A DNA stretch of 64,000 bases from positions 1 through 64,000 of the forward strand of contig MGVE01000013.1 of NCBI GenBank assembly GCA_001800315.1, given 5' to 3'. The notes under the pieces are model-generated. The model was not told where the DNA came from. It did no database searches and worked only from the letters and a program-made list of their open reading frames with translations. The translations under genes and the position numbers were made by a program. Numbering within the stretch: the first letter of the stretch is position 1; each line of letters begins with the position of its first letter. The stretch is from Elusimicrobia bacterium RIFOXYA2_FULL_47_53. GTDB lineage: Bacteria; Elusimicrobiota; Endomicrobiia; Endomicrobiales; XYA2-FULL-47-53. Below are positions 1 to 9,677 of this stretch, piece by piece.

Positions 1-157
1 TGTCCCGCGGCGAAAAATCTCCCGTCTTTGGACGGGTGAAGAATGCTTCGCATTCGCCTGGGAGGTCGGCTGGTTTTATTCAAAGCATTGGGCCGTCACT
101 CCGGAATCCAGAAGTAAGACTAAAGGCTGGATCCCAGACTACTACCTCTGGGATGAC
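1..157 (+). repeat. R1 dispersed palindromic repeat, copy 1
   Basis: About 157 bp that recur almost unchanged, in reverse orientation, at 22302-22457 and 28260-28416. It contains short stem-loops (cccgtctttggacggg and gaatgcttcgcattc) and ends in an ATCCCAGA / TCTGGGAT hairpin. An open frame of about 40 codons runs through all three copies, but it has no ribosome-binding site and follows the repeat, so I do not regard it as coding. The left edge is cut by the window. Confidence 0.85.
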
Positions 158-534
158 ACCAAAAAATCCGCCGTTCACTTACAACTTACAGCTTAAAACT
201 TATAACTTAAAATGTTCAGTCTGTCTGGATACCAGCTTCCGCTGGTATGACGACTCAAAAAAAGGCCGTCTTTGCGATTTCCCGAAGGGAGAGAAGCAAT
301 CTCGGTGTAAACTGCGAGATCGCCGCGCTCCGCTCGCGAAGACAGCGAAAAAGCTGCGCGTTCCATAGAGCGCCGTCATCCTGGAGCGAAGCGAAGGATC
401 GCGAAGTTATTTTTACCGTCGAGATGCTTCACTGCGTTCAGCATGACAACAGCTCAAAGCCCTCGTTAATGGCAGTTATGACACAGTCTGTCCGCTGGTA
501 TGACGGCAGAAAGCTCCCGAACGATACCGTGACT
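158..534. repeat. Gene-free repeat mosaic
   Basis: No credible gene. The stretch strings together short dispersed repeats: the ataccagcttccgctggtat hairpin near 225-246 and 486-500, a gcgatttcccgaagggagag type near 277-296, and a gctgcgcgttcc type near 352-364. All three families recur in the gaps at 20808-21074, 22071-22978 and 28077-28606. Frames here are repeat artefacts. Confidence 0.7.
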
Positions 535-1548
535 CTATTTGTATTTATAATTCCGTTTGGTTGGAGAAAAAAGAGGTTTGTGGTTGTAAAGGATCTCGGT
601 ATCTTTCCGCGTGTTCTTTTTATAGCTACGGCCGAACGCGAAGGAAAGCGATAACCTGTGTGTGGGCCCGAGGAAAACCCCGGGAAGGTAGGAATAGCCT
701 ATGTCAAACTGTTTGATTCTGGCCCTGAACCCTGCTTGGATATTTAATTCCTCAATACCCATTCTGTATCCGGCGTTAACTGAATAATTCCCATGTCCGT
801 ATTCCAGCCCGGCCTCGGGAACATATTGTTTTTCGTTGACATAATACGCCGCGCCGGCGCTGGGCAGAAGATAATTTTCGCCCTGTTTTAGCCTGTAGCC
901 CGCCGAAACATATCCCGTCAGCGGAAGCTGGTCCGCCTTTTCTATAAATTTAGTTGACTGCCCGATATTCAAAGCCGAGACGGACACGGAAAGATTATTA
1001 AGCGGCGTATAGACAGCGCCGGCATCGGCCGCCATGGAAACAGCTGTGCTGGTCTCCGCGAGTTCGCTTGTGGCGTATTTGAAAGCCGCGCCCACATTAA
1101 GGTTTCGCGATATGCTAAAAGCTCCTGCCAGCAAACCCATAAGGTCCCTCTGGACAAAAACCTCTCTGGTCACCAGAGCGCCGTTTTCAATCCAGTTTAA
1201 TTCTTCCTTCCCGGCGTTATACGCGGCCGCGCCGGCCGCGAGGGCGAATTTGGGATATTTCAGGGCGCAGAGAACAGAATTAAAATTATCCTGCACCACG
1301 CCCAGTTCGGAATTAATGTTTACCGCGCTGGCCTCAATGTCCATGAGCATGGCGGGATTAAACAAAGCGGAGGCAACTTCCGAATTTCCGGTTGCCGTCA
1401 CAGCCGCGCCCCTGAACCGCGCCGGCTGAATTTTTTTATAAACCACCCAGCCGGTCTCGCCGAATTCCGAGCGCGCCGATGCCGCCAGCAAAATTACCGT
1501 CAGCGCCATTAAAAACAGTTTGTTGCTTACAGCCAAACTCACATTCAT
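535..1548 (-). CDS. PorV/PorQ-family outer-membrane protein
   Basis: 337 residues. Residues 1-27 form a signal peptide (hydrophobic LFLMALTVILLAASA). The rest is Gly/Ala/Tyr-rich with alternating strands and NPAxL near the N-terminus, typical of the PorV/PorQ (UPF0164) family of outer-membrane beta-barrels. In Bacteroidota PorV is the shuttle of the type IX secretion system; other phyla carry relatives of unknown role. The start overlaps the stop of the upstream beta-helix gene by 4 bp (ATGA), so the two are translationally coupled and probably act together. That protein ends in a FlgD/type-IX-like C-terminal domain, so an assembly or anchoring role for this barrel is a reasonable inference. 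A paralogue lies at 27117-28076. Confidence 0.75.
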   Translation of the reverse strand: MNVSLAVSNKLFLMALTVILLAASARSEFGETGWVVYKKIQPARFRGAAVTATGNSEVASALFNPAMLMDIEASAVNINSELGVVQDNFNSVLCALKYPKFALAAGAAAYNAGKEELNWIENGALVTREVFVQRDLMGLLAGAFSISRNLNVGAAFKYATSELAETSTAVSMAADAGAVYTPLNNLSVSVSALNIGQSTKFIEKADQLPLTGYVSAGYRLKQGENYLLPSAGAAYYVNEKQYVPEAGLEYGHGNYSVNAGYRMGIEELNIQAGFRARIKQFDIGYSYLPGVFLGPTHRLSLSFAFGRSYKKNTRKDTEILYNHKPLFSPTKRNYKYK

Positions 1549-4013
1549 CTTATTACCACTATTTTTTTCTTAGCGCTGATGCCGGGGCCCTTTACATAGG
1601 CCACATAAACTCCTGAAGCCATATTTCTTGGAAGCCACTCAAAATAGCCTTCGCTTATACCGTCTTTGGAGTCGCTCCAGACCATCTCGCCGCTTACCGC
1701 AAATACTCGGCACTCGTACAAACCCGTTCCCGAACCCTTAAAGAATATTTTTGCCGTGTCGCCTTTATCCGGGTTTACCGTGCCGCGGCCTTCCGCCGAA
1801 CCCACTATTTTAAGCTCGCCGGCGGCTAACAGAGCCGGCACATCGGACAAACTAAATGAGGTAAAAACCGAAATTTCATTGCTGTACGCCGAGTCGCCGG
1901 AGGCGTCATAGGCCCTGACCCTGTACCAGTAGGTTGTCGCCTGTGTCAGTCCGGTATCTGAATAGGAACCCCTTCCGGTGAATGCCGTTGTCTGTGCGAC
2001 TTCCGCGTAAGTTCCGCCGGAGCCGGTTTTTCTTTCTATTTTATAGCCCGTTTCCACGGCCGAGTTGTCAGTCCAGGCAAGATTGACCGATGAAGCCGAT
2101 GCCGCGGCGGCGGTTAATCCCGAAGGGGCAAGGTTTGAAAGACTGAATGATGCTTCATTGCTGTATGCTGAATTAGACGAATCATCAAAAGCCCTCACCC
2201 TGTACCAATATGTAGCCGAAGCTGTCAGCCCCGAATCGGTATAAGTGCCGGTTTCATCAAAAGCCCCCGTCTGGCCTATCTCGGCGTAGGTTCCGTCAGC
2301 GCCGGTTTTTCTTTCAACCTTGTACCCTGTTTCAATTACCGAGCTGTCCGTCCAGGTGAGAGTTGCCGCCGTAGCCGATGCCGCCGAAGCGGCGAGGCCC
2401 GACGGGGCCACCAGCGAGTACATACCCGCCGGCATAGCGTTGCCGAGGTATTCCCATATATATTTTGTCAGAGTCGTGCCGTCGGCGCAGAAACCGCGTT
2501 TGCCGGTTAGATTGCCGCTGTCGTATGAATACTCTCTCATGTGCCTCCGGATAGTGCTCTCATAAGGGAAAGGCCAGAGATCGTCCGCGGTCACATCGTT
2601 ATATCCCGCCTCGCCATAGAGAGAACCCGAGACGCCGATTTTCTTAACAATAGTCGCCCCTATGGCTCCGCCGTCACTTGCCTTGCCGGAAAGGTTGGAA
2701 CCCGACTCTACTCTGACAAGGTATTTCAGCCCCCCCGAAGTGTTCGTGCTGAAATATAGGGGGTCAAAAGCATTCGCGTTCTGGGAACAGTAGTCGTTTG
2801 CGCCGGCGCTTCCACCAGTGTAATTGCCAGTGTTGTTTGCATACAGGCAGTTATAATCAGAATCAACATATTTCAACGCATAGTATTCTAAACTATAAAG
2901 AATTGAATTCTTAGCTTCAGCACAATTGGCAATATCAGCCTCAATGCCATAATCATGACTGTCAGAACTCGTGCCACCAAAGACGCATTTTGAAAATTTA
3001 ATCAGTCCGCTTGTACTGGGAACCCTTGTCCAAAAACTCTTCGCAGTTTTCCAAAAAACAGAGTTAGAAATAGTATTGCTTGAAACATGGCTATCTGAAC
3101 CGATGAAACCGGCAAATGAGTTAGCCGTACAATTCAGAACGATACAACCATCAACAATATTGTTGTCACAATTATTCCCCGTTGAGAAGAAATTTGACCC
3201 AAACCATATCAGCTTTGGCTGGGCATAGGACTTAGGGGAATCAGCATCCAAAATATACTCTTTCTGGTCACAATCAACGGATATACAATTCTGCAAAATA
3301 CAGTAATTTGCGCCGTACAATCTGAAAGAAGCCATAAGAGAACCATCCCCGTACCCTCTATCAAAGCGATCAACACAACGCCGCAAAATGACATGTTCTG
3401 AATCAAGGATGTAAAAACGATATTTGCCGTTGCCCCAGGTATAGCAATCCTCAATAAGTATGTAATCGCCCCAGCGCACTAAAAAATTATTAAATCTGGG
3501 ATTTACAAAAGTACTGTTTGCTTCGCTAAAACCACATCTCGTAATCTTCCAATAAGTGCATTTGCTTCCGGATGCACCTATCAGACGGAATACATCCTCG
3601 CTTGAATTCCGAAATATTATACCGTCAATGGCTATATAACTTGAGCTGCCGCCAGAAAAAGGCATGCGCGTCATTTCCCCATCAATAATTACACCACCGG
3701 GAGTTTCCGCTTTTATTGTAGTGTAATTCCCACCTGTACCACCCGGAGGGTATTGTCCCGCAACGGAAGAATTAAACATATTAGATGCGCCTGTATACAT
3801 TCCATTCATCATCACAAGCGTATCGTTAGCCGACATCGAACTGAAACCCTTGTTCAGCGTAGCCCACGGATTTGACGATGAGCCGCTGCCGGATCCGTCG
3901 CTTCCTGTCGGCGACACATAATATGTAGCTGCGAAAAGCGCCGGCATGGATATCAGCCCGGACATAATCAGAGCCAGCATGGTTGACATGACGAATAATT
4001 TCACGCGTTTCAT
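1545..4013 (-). CDS. Secreted parallel beta-helix protein with two fibronectin III domains and a C-terminal sorting-like domain
   Basis: 822 residues. Signal peptide at residues 1-29 (ends SMPALFAA). A DUF1565-like start (YYVSPTGSDGSGSGSSSNPW) leads into a right-handed parallel beta-helix to about residue 500, a fold common in polysaccharide lyases and surface glycan-binding proteins. Two fibronectin type III repeats follow (about 535-630 and 632-720, both with WTDxSxxETGYKxERKTG). The last 70 residues resemble FlgD-Ig/type IX C-terminal domains (YECRVFAVSGE, ASGVYVAYVKG, KKKIVVIR). A strong GGAGG site precedes the start. The gene is coupled by a 4-bp overlap to a PorV-family gene, which suggests a cell-surface protein handled by a PorV-dependent route. 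Lyase activity cannot be judged from the sequence. Confidence 0.8.
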   Translation of the reverse strand: MKRVKLFVMSTMLALIMSGLISMPALFAATYYVSPTGSDGSGSGSSSNPWATLNKGFSSMSANDTLVMMNGMYTGASNMFNSSVAGQYPPGGTGGNYTTIKAETPGGVIIDGEMTRMPFSGGSSSYIAIDGIIFRNSSEDVFRLIGASGSKCTYWKITRCGFSEANSTFVNPRFNNFLVRWGDYILIEDCYTWGNGKYRFYILDSEHVILRRCVDRFDRGYGDGSLMASFRLYGANYCILQNCISVDCDQKEYILDADSPKSYAQPKLIWFGSNFFSTGNNCDNNIVDGCIVLNCTANSFAGFIGSDSHVSSNTISNSVFWKTAKSFWTRVPSTSGLIKFSKCVFGGTSSDSHDYGIEADIANCAEAKNSILYSLEYYALKYVDSDYNCLYANNTGNYTGGSAGANDYCSQNANAFDPLYFSTNTSGGLKYLVRVESGSNLSGKASDGGAIGATIVKKIGVSGSLYGEAGYNDVTADDLWPFPYESTIRRHMREYSYDSGNLTGKRGFCADGTTLTKYIWEYLGNAMPAGMYSLVAPSGLAASAASATAATLTWTDSSVIETGYKVERKTGADGTYAEIGQTGAFDETGTYTDSGLTASATYWYRVRAFDDSSNSAYSNEASFSLSNLAPSGLTAAAASASSVNLAWTDNSAVETGYKIERKTGSGGTYAEVAQTTAFTGRGSYSDTGLTQATTYWYRVRAYDASGDSAYSNEISVFTSFSLSDVPALLAAGELKIVGSAEGRGTVNPDKGDTAKIFFKGSGTGLYECRVFAVSGEMVWSDSKDGISEGYFEWLPRNMASGVYVAYVKGPGISAKKKIVVIR

Positions 4014-4058
4014 TCAATTCCTCCCGCACTACAACTAACTACGGCGTGTGTATCATTT

Positions 4059-5078
4059 CTACCTTCGCCTCTTCTTTGACAAAAGCGCTTTCTTTTCCAA
4101 AAATTTCATCATATTATCAGCGGTATGGCTAACAAACATATTATTATATGCGTAATCTAAAGATAGATTATCAAATAATGGCATTCTATTCCACACCATT
4201 TTCGCGAGATAAACAGGAGGCGGATCCGTAAGCAGAACGGGGACTTTTCTTTTCATCCAGAGAGCCTCGGAAAAACCAGACGGCATCATGACAAGCAGGT
4301 CACAGCGGCTCATCAGCTCCATTTCGGCAGCAAAGCCGACACCTTTTAGATAGGTCACATTAGAGGGCGGCAGGTCAAGAACCATGTCCGTGTATTTACC
4401 TTTGTAACTTCCGGCATGAAAACCATATTTAGTCAATGTTGCCAGTACTTCGGGGCTATGAACCTGTCTATGCATCCCGGCGACGAAAATATGCGCACCG
4501 TTTTCGTTTATCAAGCGCCGGAACAGTTCACTTTTAGATTTAATTATCCAATCTGCACTCTTTTGGAAGTAATTCTTCACCGCGCCGGATTCACTCCTAT
4601 AACGCCAAAGGTATCCCACGGTAAACTTCCTGCCAAAAATACTTTCATCAATGCCGTTCAGCTGCATGCTCACCGGAAGGAATTCTTTTCCAAGAGCACT
4701 CAGGGAAAGTTCCAGGCCGGACGACGCAAAATCGTGTTTTCTTATCCAGGCCCAAGGTTTATTGTTAGTCTTAAGATCAAACATCGCCCTTTTGTCTCTT
4801 GGCAGTTTATCAAATATATCCGCACGAAGCTCCGAGTCTTTAACCTGGAATTGAAAATATTCATCAACCTGTATTTCCTGTAAGCGCTCAACAGGATAAC
4901 ACTCTTCAAGCATATCAATATTGAAATGGCTTATGATGCGAAATTCCCTCTCTTCCTTATAAAACCCGATCCATTTCTCTCCATTCCGAGATTCGCGCTC
5001 TATCCTTATCGCGAGCAACTGTTCGTAATAATCCCCCAGCGCCCCGTGCAGAATTGTCCCAATTACTTTTTCAGCCAT
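4059..5078 (-). CDS. Uncharacterised protein, possibly a GT-B-fold transferase
   Basis: 339 residues, no signal peptide or membrane segment. I do not recognise the family firmly. The N-terminus (GTILHGALGDYYEQLLAIRI) and the late segment DLLVMMPSGFSEALWMKRK, followed by PVLLTDPPP, look like the nucleotide-binding half of GT-B glycosyltransferases, where a conserved Ser/Gly plus acidic motif contacts the donor. The start overlaps the stop of the deacetylase-like gene by 8 bp, so it belongs to the polysaccharide operon. A cytoplasmic sugar-transfer or lipid-linked glycan step is plausible but unproven. Confidence 0.55.
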   Translation of the reverse strand: MAEKVIGTILHGALGDYYEQLLAIRIERESRNGEKWIGFYKEEREFRIISHFNIDMLEECYPVERLQEIQVDEYFQFQVKDSELRADIFDKLPRDKRAMFDLKTNNKPWAWIRKHDFASSGLELSLSALGKEFLPVSMQLNGIDESIFGRKFTVGYLWRYRSESGAVKNYFQKSADWIIKSKSELFRRLINENGAHIFVAGMHRQVHSPEVLATLTKYGFHAGSYKGKYTDMVLDLPPSNVTYLKGVGFAAEMELMSRCDLLVMMPSGFSEALWMKRKVPVLLTDPPPVYLAKMVWNRMPLFDNLSLDYAYNNMFVSHTADNMMKFLEKKALLSKKRRR

Positions 5079-6180
5079 TAGTATTTCCTTCCAGCTCTTT
5101 TATTTTTTCAAACATCTGCCTTGCCGTGACATAATGCAATTGGTAATGCCTGCCGTCATTGTATCTCTTCTCAAGATACGAATACATTTTATCGGCAGGA
5201 TCTCCAAGAAGCGTCTCAAAATCATTCTCTTGGCAACCATGTGTATGCACTTTTACAAAAACAACATCTGATCTGCCCTTCACATGAATGTGCTGCCGTA
5301 TCCAAAGGTCTATCCTGTCAGGCGAGGGTGGATTATCGTGAGTTATCTCGCCGTTCTCTATTCTGGGCAGAATACCCCACTTTCTGTTTTTCCAATTCAG
5401 AGCAAGCGGCCCCTGAATTATCATCAAATCGCCTGAAGGCGCCCTGCCGGCCTGCACATCAACGCCGCTGTCATGGGATTTCGGCTTTCTTATATCGTCG
5501 ACAGCGTAGTAAATGCTGTTTATCTTGCTTGTCTGAGTATCGCTGGGCGCGGAGGGCAAAGTGAAATCCGCGTAACAGCCGGTTTCTTTAAGAATTTTGA
5601 GCTCGTCGTTTACCCCGCACCAGCGGCCGTCGGGCCTTGAATTGTCAAGCGCCCAGTTGCCGTGAATAAAAGCGTAGGATATCTTGCCGTTTTCATTTTT
5701 CAGGAACCCGTGCGAATCAAGAACGGCGCAGAAATCAAGCAGTTTTTTTCTCAGTCCGTCAGAAGTATCGTTGTCGTGGTGCAGATGAACCTCAACATCG
5801 CCAAAACCCTTGGAGCACAACTCCTTTAAGGCGGTTAAATGCTCCGCGCGGTACTCTTCCTGCGGGAAGAAAAATGTGTGCTGGGGAGGTTTTCCATCGC
5901 TGTCGCGGTGCCTTGCCGCGAGAAGCGGATAGTCACGGGTCCATTTTTCCACCCGCGAGCGTTCAGCCGCGATATCAGCCTTATTCCACATAGGCTCAAA
6001 ATGATCCACAAAACAAAAATACACATGAACAGTTTTGCCGGCGCGGGGTTTTTCCCTGCCGCCGAGAACGCTGTGAATATAGGGCAATATCCAGATGGCA
6101 ACATTTTTTTTGCCCAGCTCGCGCGACACCACCGCCAGGATAATTAAAAGAAAAGCTACGGTTAAAATAATTAAAATCAT
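5071..6180 (-). CDS. Membrane-anchored deacetylase-like hydrolase, paralogue A
   Basis: 369 residues. An N-terminal hydrophobic helix (about 2-18) should anchor it to the inner membrane. The rest holds conserved acidic/histidine clusters expected of a metal-dependent hydrolase: VDHFEP (Asp59, His60), PQHTFFF (His101), EVHLHHD (His132, 134, 135), FIHGNWALDNS and VKVHTHG. These recall the Asp/His metal triad of carbohydrate esterase family 4 (NodB) polysaccharide deacetylases, though the exact family is not clear to me. The protein at 11542-12642 shares all these motifs over its full length but lacks the anchor. The gene overlaps both neighbours (8 bp and 4 bp) inside the glycosyltransferase operon. 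Trimming of the growing glycan is the likely role. Confidence 0.6.
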   Translation of the reverse strand: MILIILTVAFLLIILAVVSRELGKKNVAIWILPYIHSVLGGREKPRAGKTVHVYFCFVDHFEPMWNKADIAAERSRVEKWTRDYPLLAARHRDSDGKPPQHTFFFPQEEYRAEHLTALKELCSKGFGDVEVHLHHDNDTSDGLRKKLLDFCAVLDSHGFLKNENGKISYAFIHGNWALDNSRPDGRWCGVNDELKILKETGCYADFTLPSAPSDTQTSKINSIYYAVDDIRKPKSHDSGVDVQAGRAPSGDLMIIQGPLALNWKNRKWGILPRIENGEITHDNPPSPDRIDLWIRQHIHVKGRSDVVFVKVHTHGCQENDFETLLGDPADKMYSYLEKRYNDGRHYQLHYVTARQMFEKIKELEGNTNG

Positions 6181-7310
6181 CTCTCAACCCTCTGCCATGT
6201 AACTTTTTGGCCGCCCGAGATAAACCTGACAAAACCCGCCAAAAGGCTAAAGTTCATGGCGCAAAAATAGTAAACCGGATTAAACAGTTTTAAAGAGTTA
6301 CCGACCGCCATTCTTATAAGCGCCAGGGAGTAAAATACGCATTGAAGCGCGAACAAAGCTTTATAAATCGGCCCTGAATTGTAAAGCACGAAATTTAAAA
6401 TTAAAACCGCCATCAGCATAAACGGAACCAGCCATCTTATAACTTTATGCGAAAAGTAAGCCCAGAAAGCCAGTCCCCTTAGCGGACTCAGCATTCCCAG
6501 CAGAAAAAATAAAGACTGGAAGTTGCCGGCGCCTATGCGCGTTTTTCTCGTGGATTCGTCTTTAATGCTTGCCGAGGTTTCCTCGTAAGCAAGCGCCCGT
6601 TCGTCATAGGTGACCTTAAAACCTTTTTCAAGAATTGTCATGGGCAGGACAAAGTCTTCCACTATCAGCCCGCCGGGCAGTCCGCCGTAGAGGTGTCTGC
6701 GCACGGCGTAGATGGCCCCGTTAGCCCCGAGCGTAACACCCAGCCTTCCTTCCAGTTTCTTTAGCAATGATTCGTAGGCCCAGTAAACCCCTTCGTATTC
6801 TCCGCCAACGCCCTTTTCGTGATCTTTAAGCACGAGACGGCCGCAGACGCAGCCGGTTTTCTCATCAACAAAATCAGACACAAGGAATTTCAGGGCGTCT
6901 TTTTCAAAAAGCGTATTCGCGTCCGAGAATACCAGTATGTCGCCGGAAGCGAGCTTTACGAGATCGTTTAAAACACTTATCTTTCCCCTGCGCTCTTCAA
7001 ACTTTATAACCCTTACTCTCGGGTCGCGGAAACCCGCGGCTATCTCTGCGGTAGCGTCTGAGGACCCGTCCGAACCTATAATTATTTCGCAGAGGCCGGC
7101 AGGATAATCCATACCAAGCAGGTTTTCAACGCGGGAGGCAATGACTTTTTCTTCGTTGTAGGCAGAAATGACGACGCTTATCTTAAACACCTTGCCCGGT
7201 GACGGAGGTTTCGCCCCCCAAAGCAGAGCCGCGGCGTAAAGAATCGGAAGGTAACCCAGGTAGGTATAAAATATCAGAAAAAACAATATCCAGAACACGC
7301 TTTCAAGCAT
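6177..7310 (-). CDS. Membrane-bound family 2 glycosyltransferase
   Basis: 377 residues. An N-terminal membrane helix (about 1-28) is followed by a GT-A domain with VVISAYNEEKV, the donor-binding IGSDGSSD and the metal-binding SDAN, then an acceptor-site VEDF. Three or four C-terminal helices (about 255-365) complete the layout of cellulose-synthase-like or NodC-like processive enzymes. No clear QxxRW is seen; the equivalent stretch reads TRKTRIGAG. It should extend a polysaccharide or lipid-linked chain from nucleotide-sugar at the cytoplasmic face. It overlaps its neighbours by 4 and 8 bp, so it is cotranscribed. Confidence 0.85.
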   Translation of the reverse strand: MLESVFWILFFLIFYTYLGYLPILYAAALLWGAKPPSPGKVFKISVVISAYNEEKVIASRVENLLGMDYPAGLCEIIIGSDGSSDATAEIAAGFRDPRVRVIKFEERRGKISVLNDLVKLASGDILVFSDANTLFEKDALKFLVSDFVDEKTGCVCGRLVLKDHEKGVGGEYEGVYWAYESLLKKLEGRLGVTLGANGAIYAVRRHLYGGLPGGLIVEDFVLPMTILEKGFKVTYDERALAYEETSASIKDESTRKTRIGAGNFQSLFFLLGMLSPLRGLAFWAYFSHKVIRWLVPFMLMAVLILNFVLYNSGPIYKALFALQCVFYSLALIRMAVGNSLKLFNPVYYFCAMNFSLLAGFVRFISGGQKVTWQRVER

Positions 7311-8484
7311 TTATTATATTCCCGTAAATTTCCAGCACTTTAACGGCATTATGCTTCCACAGATATTTTTCCATTATTTCTTTCCGCGCGTTGCCACCGA
7401 TAACCGCCCTCCCGTGCGCGTCCGTTACAAGGGCTTTCAGCGTCCTTACGAACATCTCCTTGTTCCCGGCGTCAAACAATACTCCGGTAACCTGATCGGT
7501 TATCACATCCTTAATAGGCCCGGTGCCGGGAGCCACGACCGGTTTCGCCATGGCCATATACTCGAACATCTTTATAGGAGACCGGAAATCGTTGGATTGC
7601 GGTATTATGCATATATCCATTGACTTGATGACGGACGGTATGGTTTTGTGCGGCACTGCCCCGGTAAAGATTACGCTCCCGCTTATGCCCATCGCCTTTA
7701 CCTGCTTTTCCACCTCACCTCTCAGCGGCCCGTCGCCTACAAGCATCAGCGCCATATCAGCGGTTGCCGTCCCGCGCAGTTCATTGAACGCGTTGAGCAG
7801 GAAACCAAAATTATGCCATTTGATAAAACTTCCCACAAACCCCAGCACAACCTTGCCCGCGAGGTTGTGCTCAGCGGAAAAACATTTATTTTCCACGCTG
7901 ACATCAAATTCTTTGTCATTTACAGCGTTCGGCAGAACATGTATCTTCGCGCTTTCAATTCCCATTGCGGATATCTGCTCTTTCAGAAAAGGAGAGACCA
8001 CGATTATCGCGTCGGCGTTCCTGAATATCCATTTCTCCGCGCTTTTGGCAAGCCGGCGGAATGACTGGCCGCGCGCTCTTTTAATGCCGCTTATCTCATT
8101 GACTTCCAATATCAGCGGAACCTTTTTCCTCTTTTTCAAATACGCCGCGGCGCAACAGAAGAATGCATATCTCTCATATATAAAAGCTATTTTTTCCTTT
8201 TCAAGTATCCCGCCTATTTTTCGGTATGCCGCCAAATTGTACGCCATCTCCATCAACTCGAATCCGAATTGAGGGATATACCTGCTGAGCCAGGACAACG
8301 CCGAAGAAACGAGCGACATCTGCCTTTCCGGGCCCGCGGAACTTTCATTACCGACCGGATCCACCCCCGGCGGCGACGCAACAAAAACCGCGTGTCCGGC
8401 GTTTCTCAGGGCTTTAACAACCTCGCGGATATGGACTCCTTCCGCCCCCCTGCCCTGCGTTCTGTGATGGTATATAATATTCAT
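7303..8484 (-). CDS. Family 4 glycosyltransferase
   Basis: 393 residues, soluble GT-B enzyme. The acceptor-side N-terminal domain starts MNIIYHHRTQGRGAEGVHIR. The C-terminal donor domain has LGFVGSFIKWHNF, LVGDGP and the E-x7-E-type segment SPIKMFEYMAMAKPVVAPG. Such retaining enzymes transfer a sugar from a nucleotide donor to a lipid-linked oligosaccharide. It overlaps the next gene by 8 bp and the previous one by 4 bp. The transferred sugar cannot be told from sequence. Confidence 0.88.
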   Translation of the reverse strand: MNIIYHHRTQGRGAEGVHIREVVKALRNAGHAVFVASPPGVDPVGNESSAGPERQMSLVSSALSWLSRYIPQFGFELMEMAYNLAAYRKIGGILEKEKIAFIYERYAFFCCAAAYLKKRKKVPLILEVNEISGIKRARGQSFRRLAKSAEKWIFRNADAIIVVSPFLKEQISAMGIESAKIHVLPNAVNDKEFDVSVENKCFSAEHNLAGKVVLGFVGSFIKWHNFGFLLNAFNELRGTATADMALMLVGDGPLRGEVEKQVKAMGISGSVIFTGAVPHKTIPSVIKSMDICIIPQSNDFRSPIKMFEYMAMAKPVVAPGTGPIKDVITDQVTGVLFDAGNKEMFVRTLKALVTDAHGRAVIGGNARKEIMEKYLWKHNAVKVLEIYGNIINA

Positions 8485-9677
8485 TCCCTGTTCCCCGCTG
8501 CCGCATTCAGTTCTTTTATAATCTTTTCGGCGTGTTCGCCCCAGCTCAAAACCGTTTCAGGGTTGTATATTTCTTTCCGCCCTTCGGACAATAGCCTTAT
8601 CAACGCCCCGGCAAGCGCTTCCGGGTCGCGCGGAGGTACAAGCAAACCGTATTCGGCTGAATTCATGATGTCCGGTATCCCTCCCACATCCGTGGCAACG
8701 ACGGGCCTCCGGCATGATAGGGTTTCCAGTATGACGTTCGGCATGCCCTCCCTTATGCTCGGCAGACAGAACACATCGCAGCTGTTGATCCATAACGGGA
8801 CCTCCGCGTGGGGTATCTCCCGTACAAAATCAACGATATCGCTTAATCCATATCCGGCGGTTTTTTCCTTTATTTTGTTCTCCAGCGCGCCTTTGCCTAT
8901 TACAATCAACCGTATCTTCCCGACGCCACGGTCTCTAATTTTCTTGAACGCTTCAATTAAATATTCTACTCCCTTCACCTCTTCGACAGTGCCTATGAAC
9001 AGTATAATCTTTTCTTCCTTATTCAGCCCCAGTTTCGACCTGCATTCGTTCCTGTCCATGGGTTTAAAAATGCCGGTATCCACCCCGTTCTGCACGACTA
9101 TGATCTTTTCCGGTTCAATACCCAGTTTCACTACATTTTCCTTCAACTGCCTGCTTACCGTGATGATACTGCGCGCATTTTTGACCGCCCAGGTTATCAT
9201 TTTTCTGCGGAGATAGAACCTGGTGTACTGGTTGATGTCGCATCCCCTGGCATGAAGCACGACAGGCACTTTCAAAATTTTAGCCAGAAGCGCCGAAGCG
9301 AAACCGTCAGGATATATCCAGTGGCCGTATATGACGTCAAAGTCAAACGACTTTCTGACTTTCAGGATTCCCGGAAGAATACACGCGAACATCAGAAAAC
9401 CGTACATGGAACGCATCATCTTCGGTATGACAAGCCATCTGGGATGGTACGTTTTAATTCCGGCTATCTCTTCTTCCGCGCTGACCAGGGAATTCACGGA
9501 CCAATTTGAAAGGAATTTAATATTCAGTGGGAACCATGGCACCGGAGCGACAACCCGTATATCGCATGGCCCGTTTATCCGCTGTAAAGACTGTTTAATG
9601 AATATACCGCGGTTCTTTTCGATATTGTTCGGGAACAGATTCGTAATAACCAGCACTTTCAAGGTTTCTGTTCTCAC
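8481..9677 (-). CDS. Family 4 glycosyltransferase
   Basis: 398 residues with two Rossmann domains. The N-terminal half begins VLVITNLFPNNIEKNRGIFI; the C-terminal half carries ILFIGTVEEVKGVEYLIEAF and the donor-site segment PSIREGMPNVILETLSCRRP, which holds the E-x7-E pair. It lies between the asnB gene and another GT4 gene, overlapping each by 4 bp. It is one of three GT4 enzymes in this locus, so it probably adds one sugar of the repeat unit. Confidence 0.9.
   Translation of the reverse strand: MRTETLKVLVITNLFPNNIEKNRGIFIKQSLQRINGPCDIRVVAPVPWFPLNIKFLSNWSVNSLVSAEEEIAGIKTYHPRWLVIPKMMRSMYGFLMFACILPGILKVRKSFDFDVIYGHWIYPDGFASALLAKILKVPVVLHARGCDINQYTRFYLRRKMITWAVKNARSIITVSRQLKENVVKLGIEPEKIIVVQNGVDTGIFKPMDRNECRSKLGLNKEEKIILFIGTVEEVKGVEYLIEAFKKIRDRGVGKIRLIVIGKGALENKIKEKTAGYGLSDIVDFVREIPHAEVPLWINSCDVFCLPSIREGMPNVILETLSCRRPVVATDVGGIPDIMNSAEYGLLVPPRDPEALAGALIRLLSEGRKEIYNPETVLSWGEHAEKIIKELNAAAGNRE

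Noticed and set aside
36-368. Frames of about 40-110 codons in the R1 repeats (1-368, 22226-22423, 28196-28381)
   Set aside because: The frame is conserved only because the repeat is; no start signal, no domain, and the three versions differ beyond the repeat.
7523-9216. Long plus-strand frames of 249 and 315 codons
   Set aside because: They lie opposite two convincing GT4 genes, have no ribosome-binding site or family match, and are rich in Ser, Pro and Phe as expected of antisense frames.
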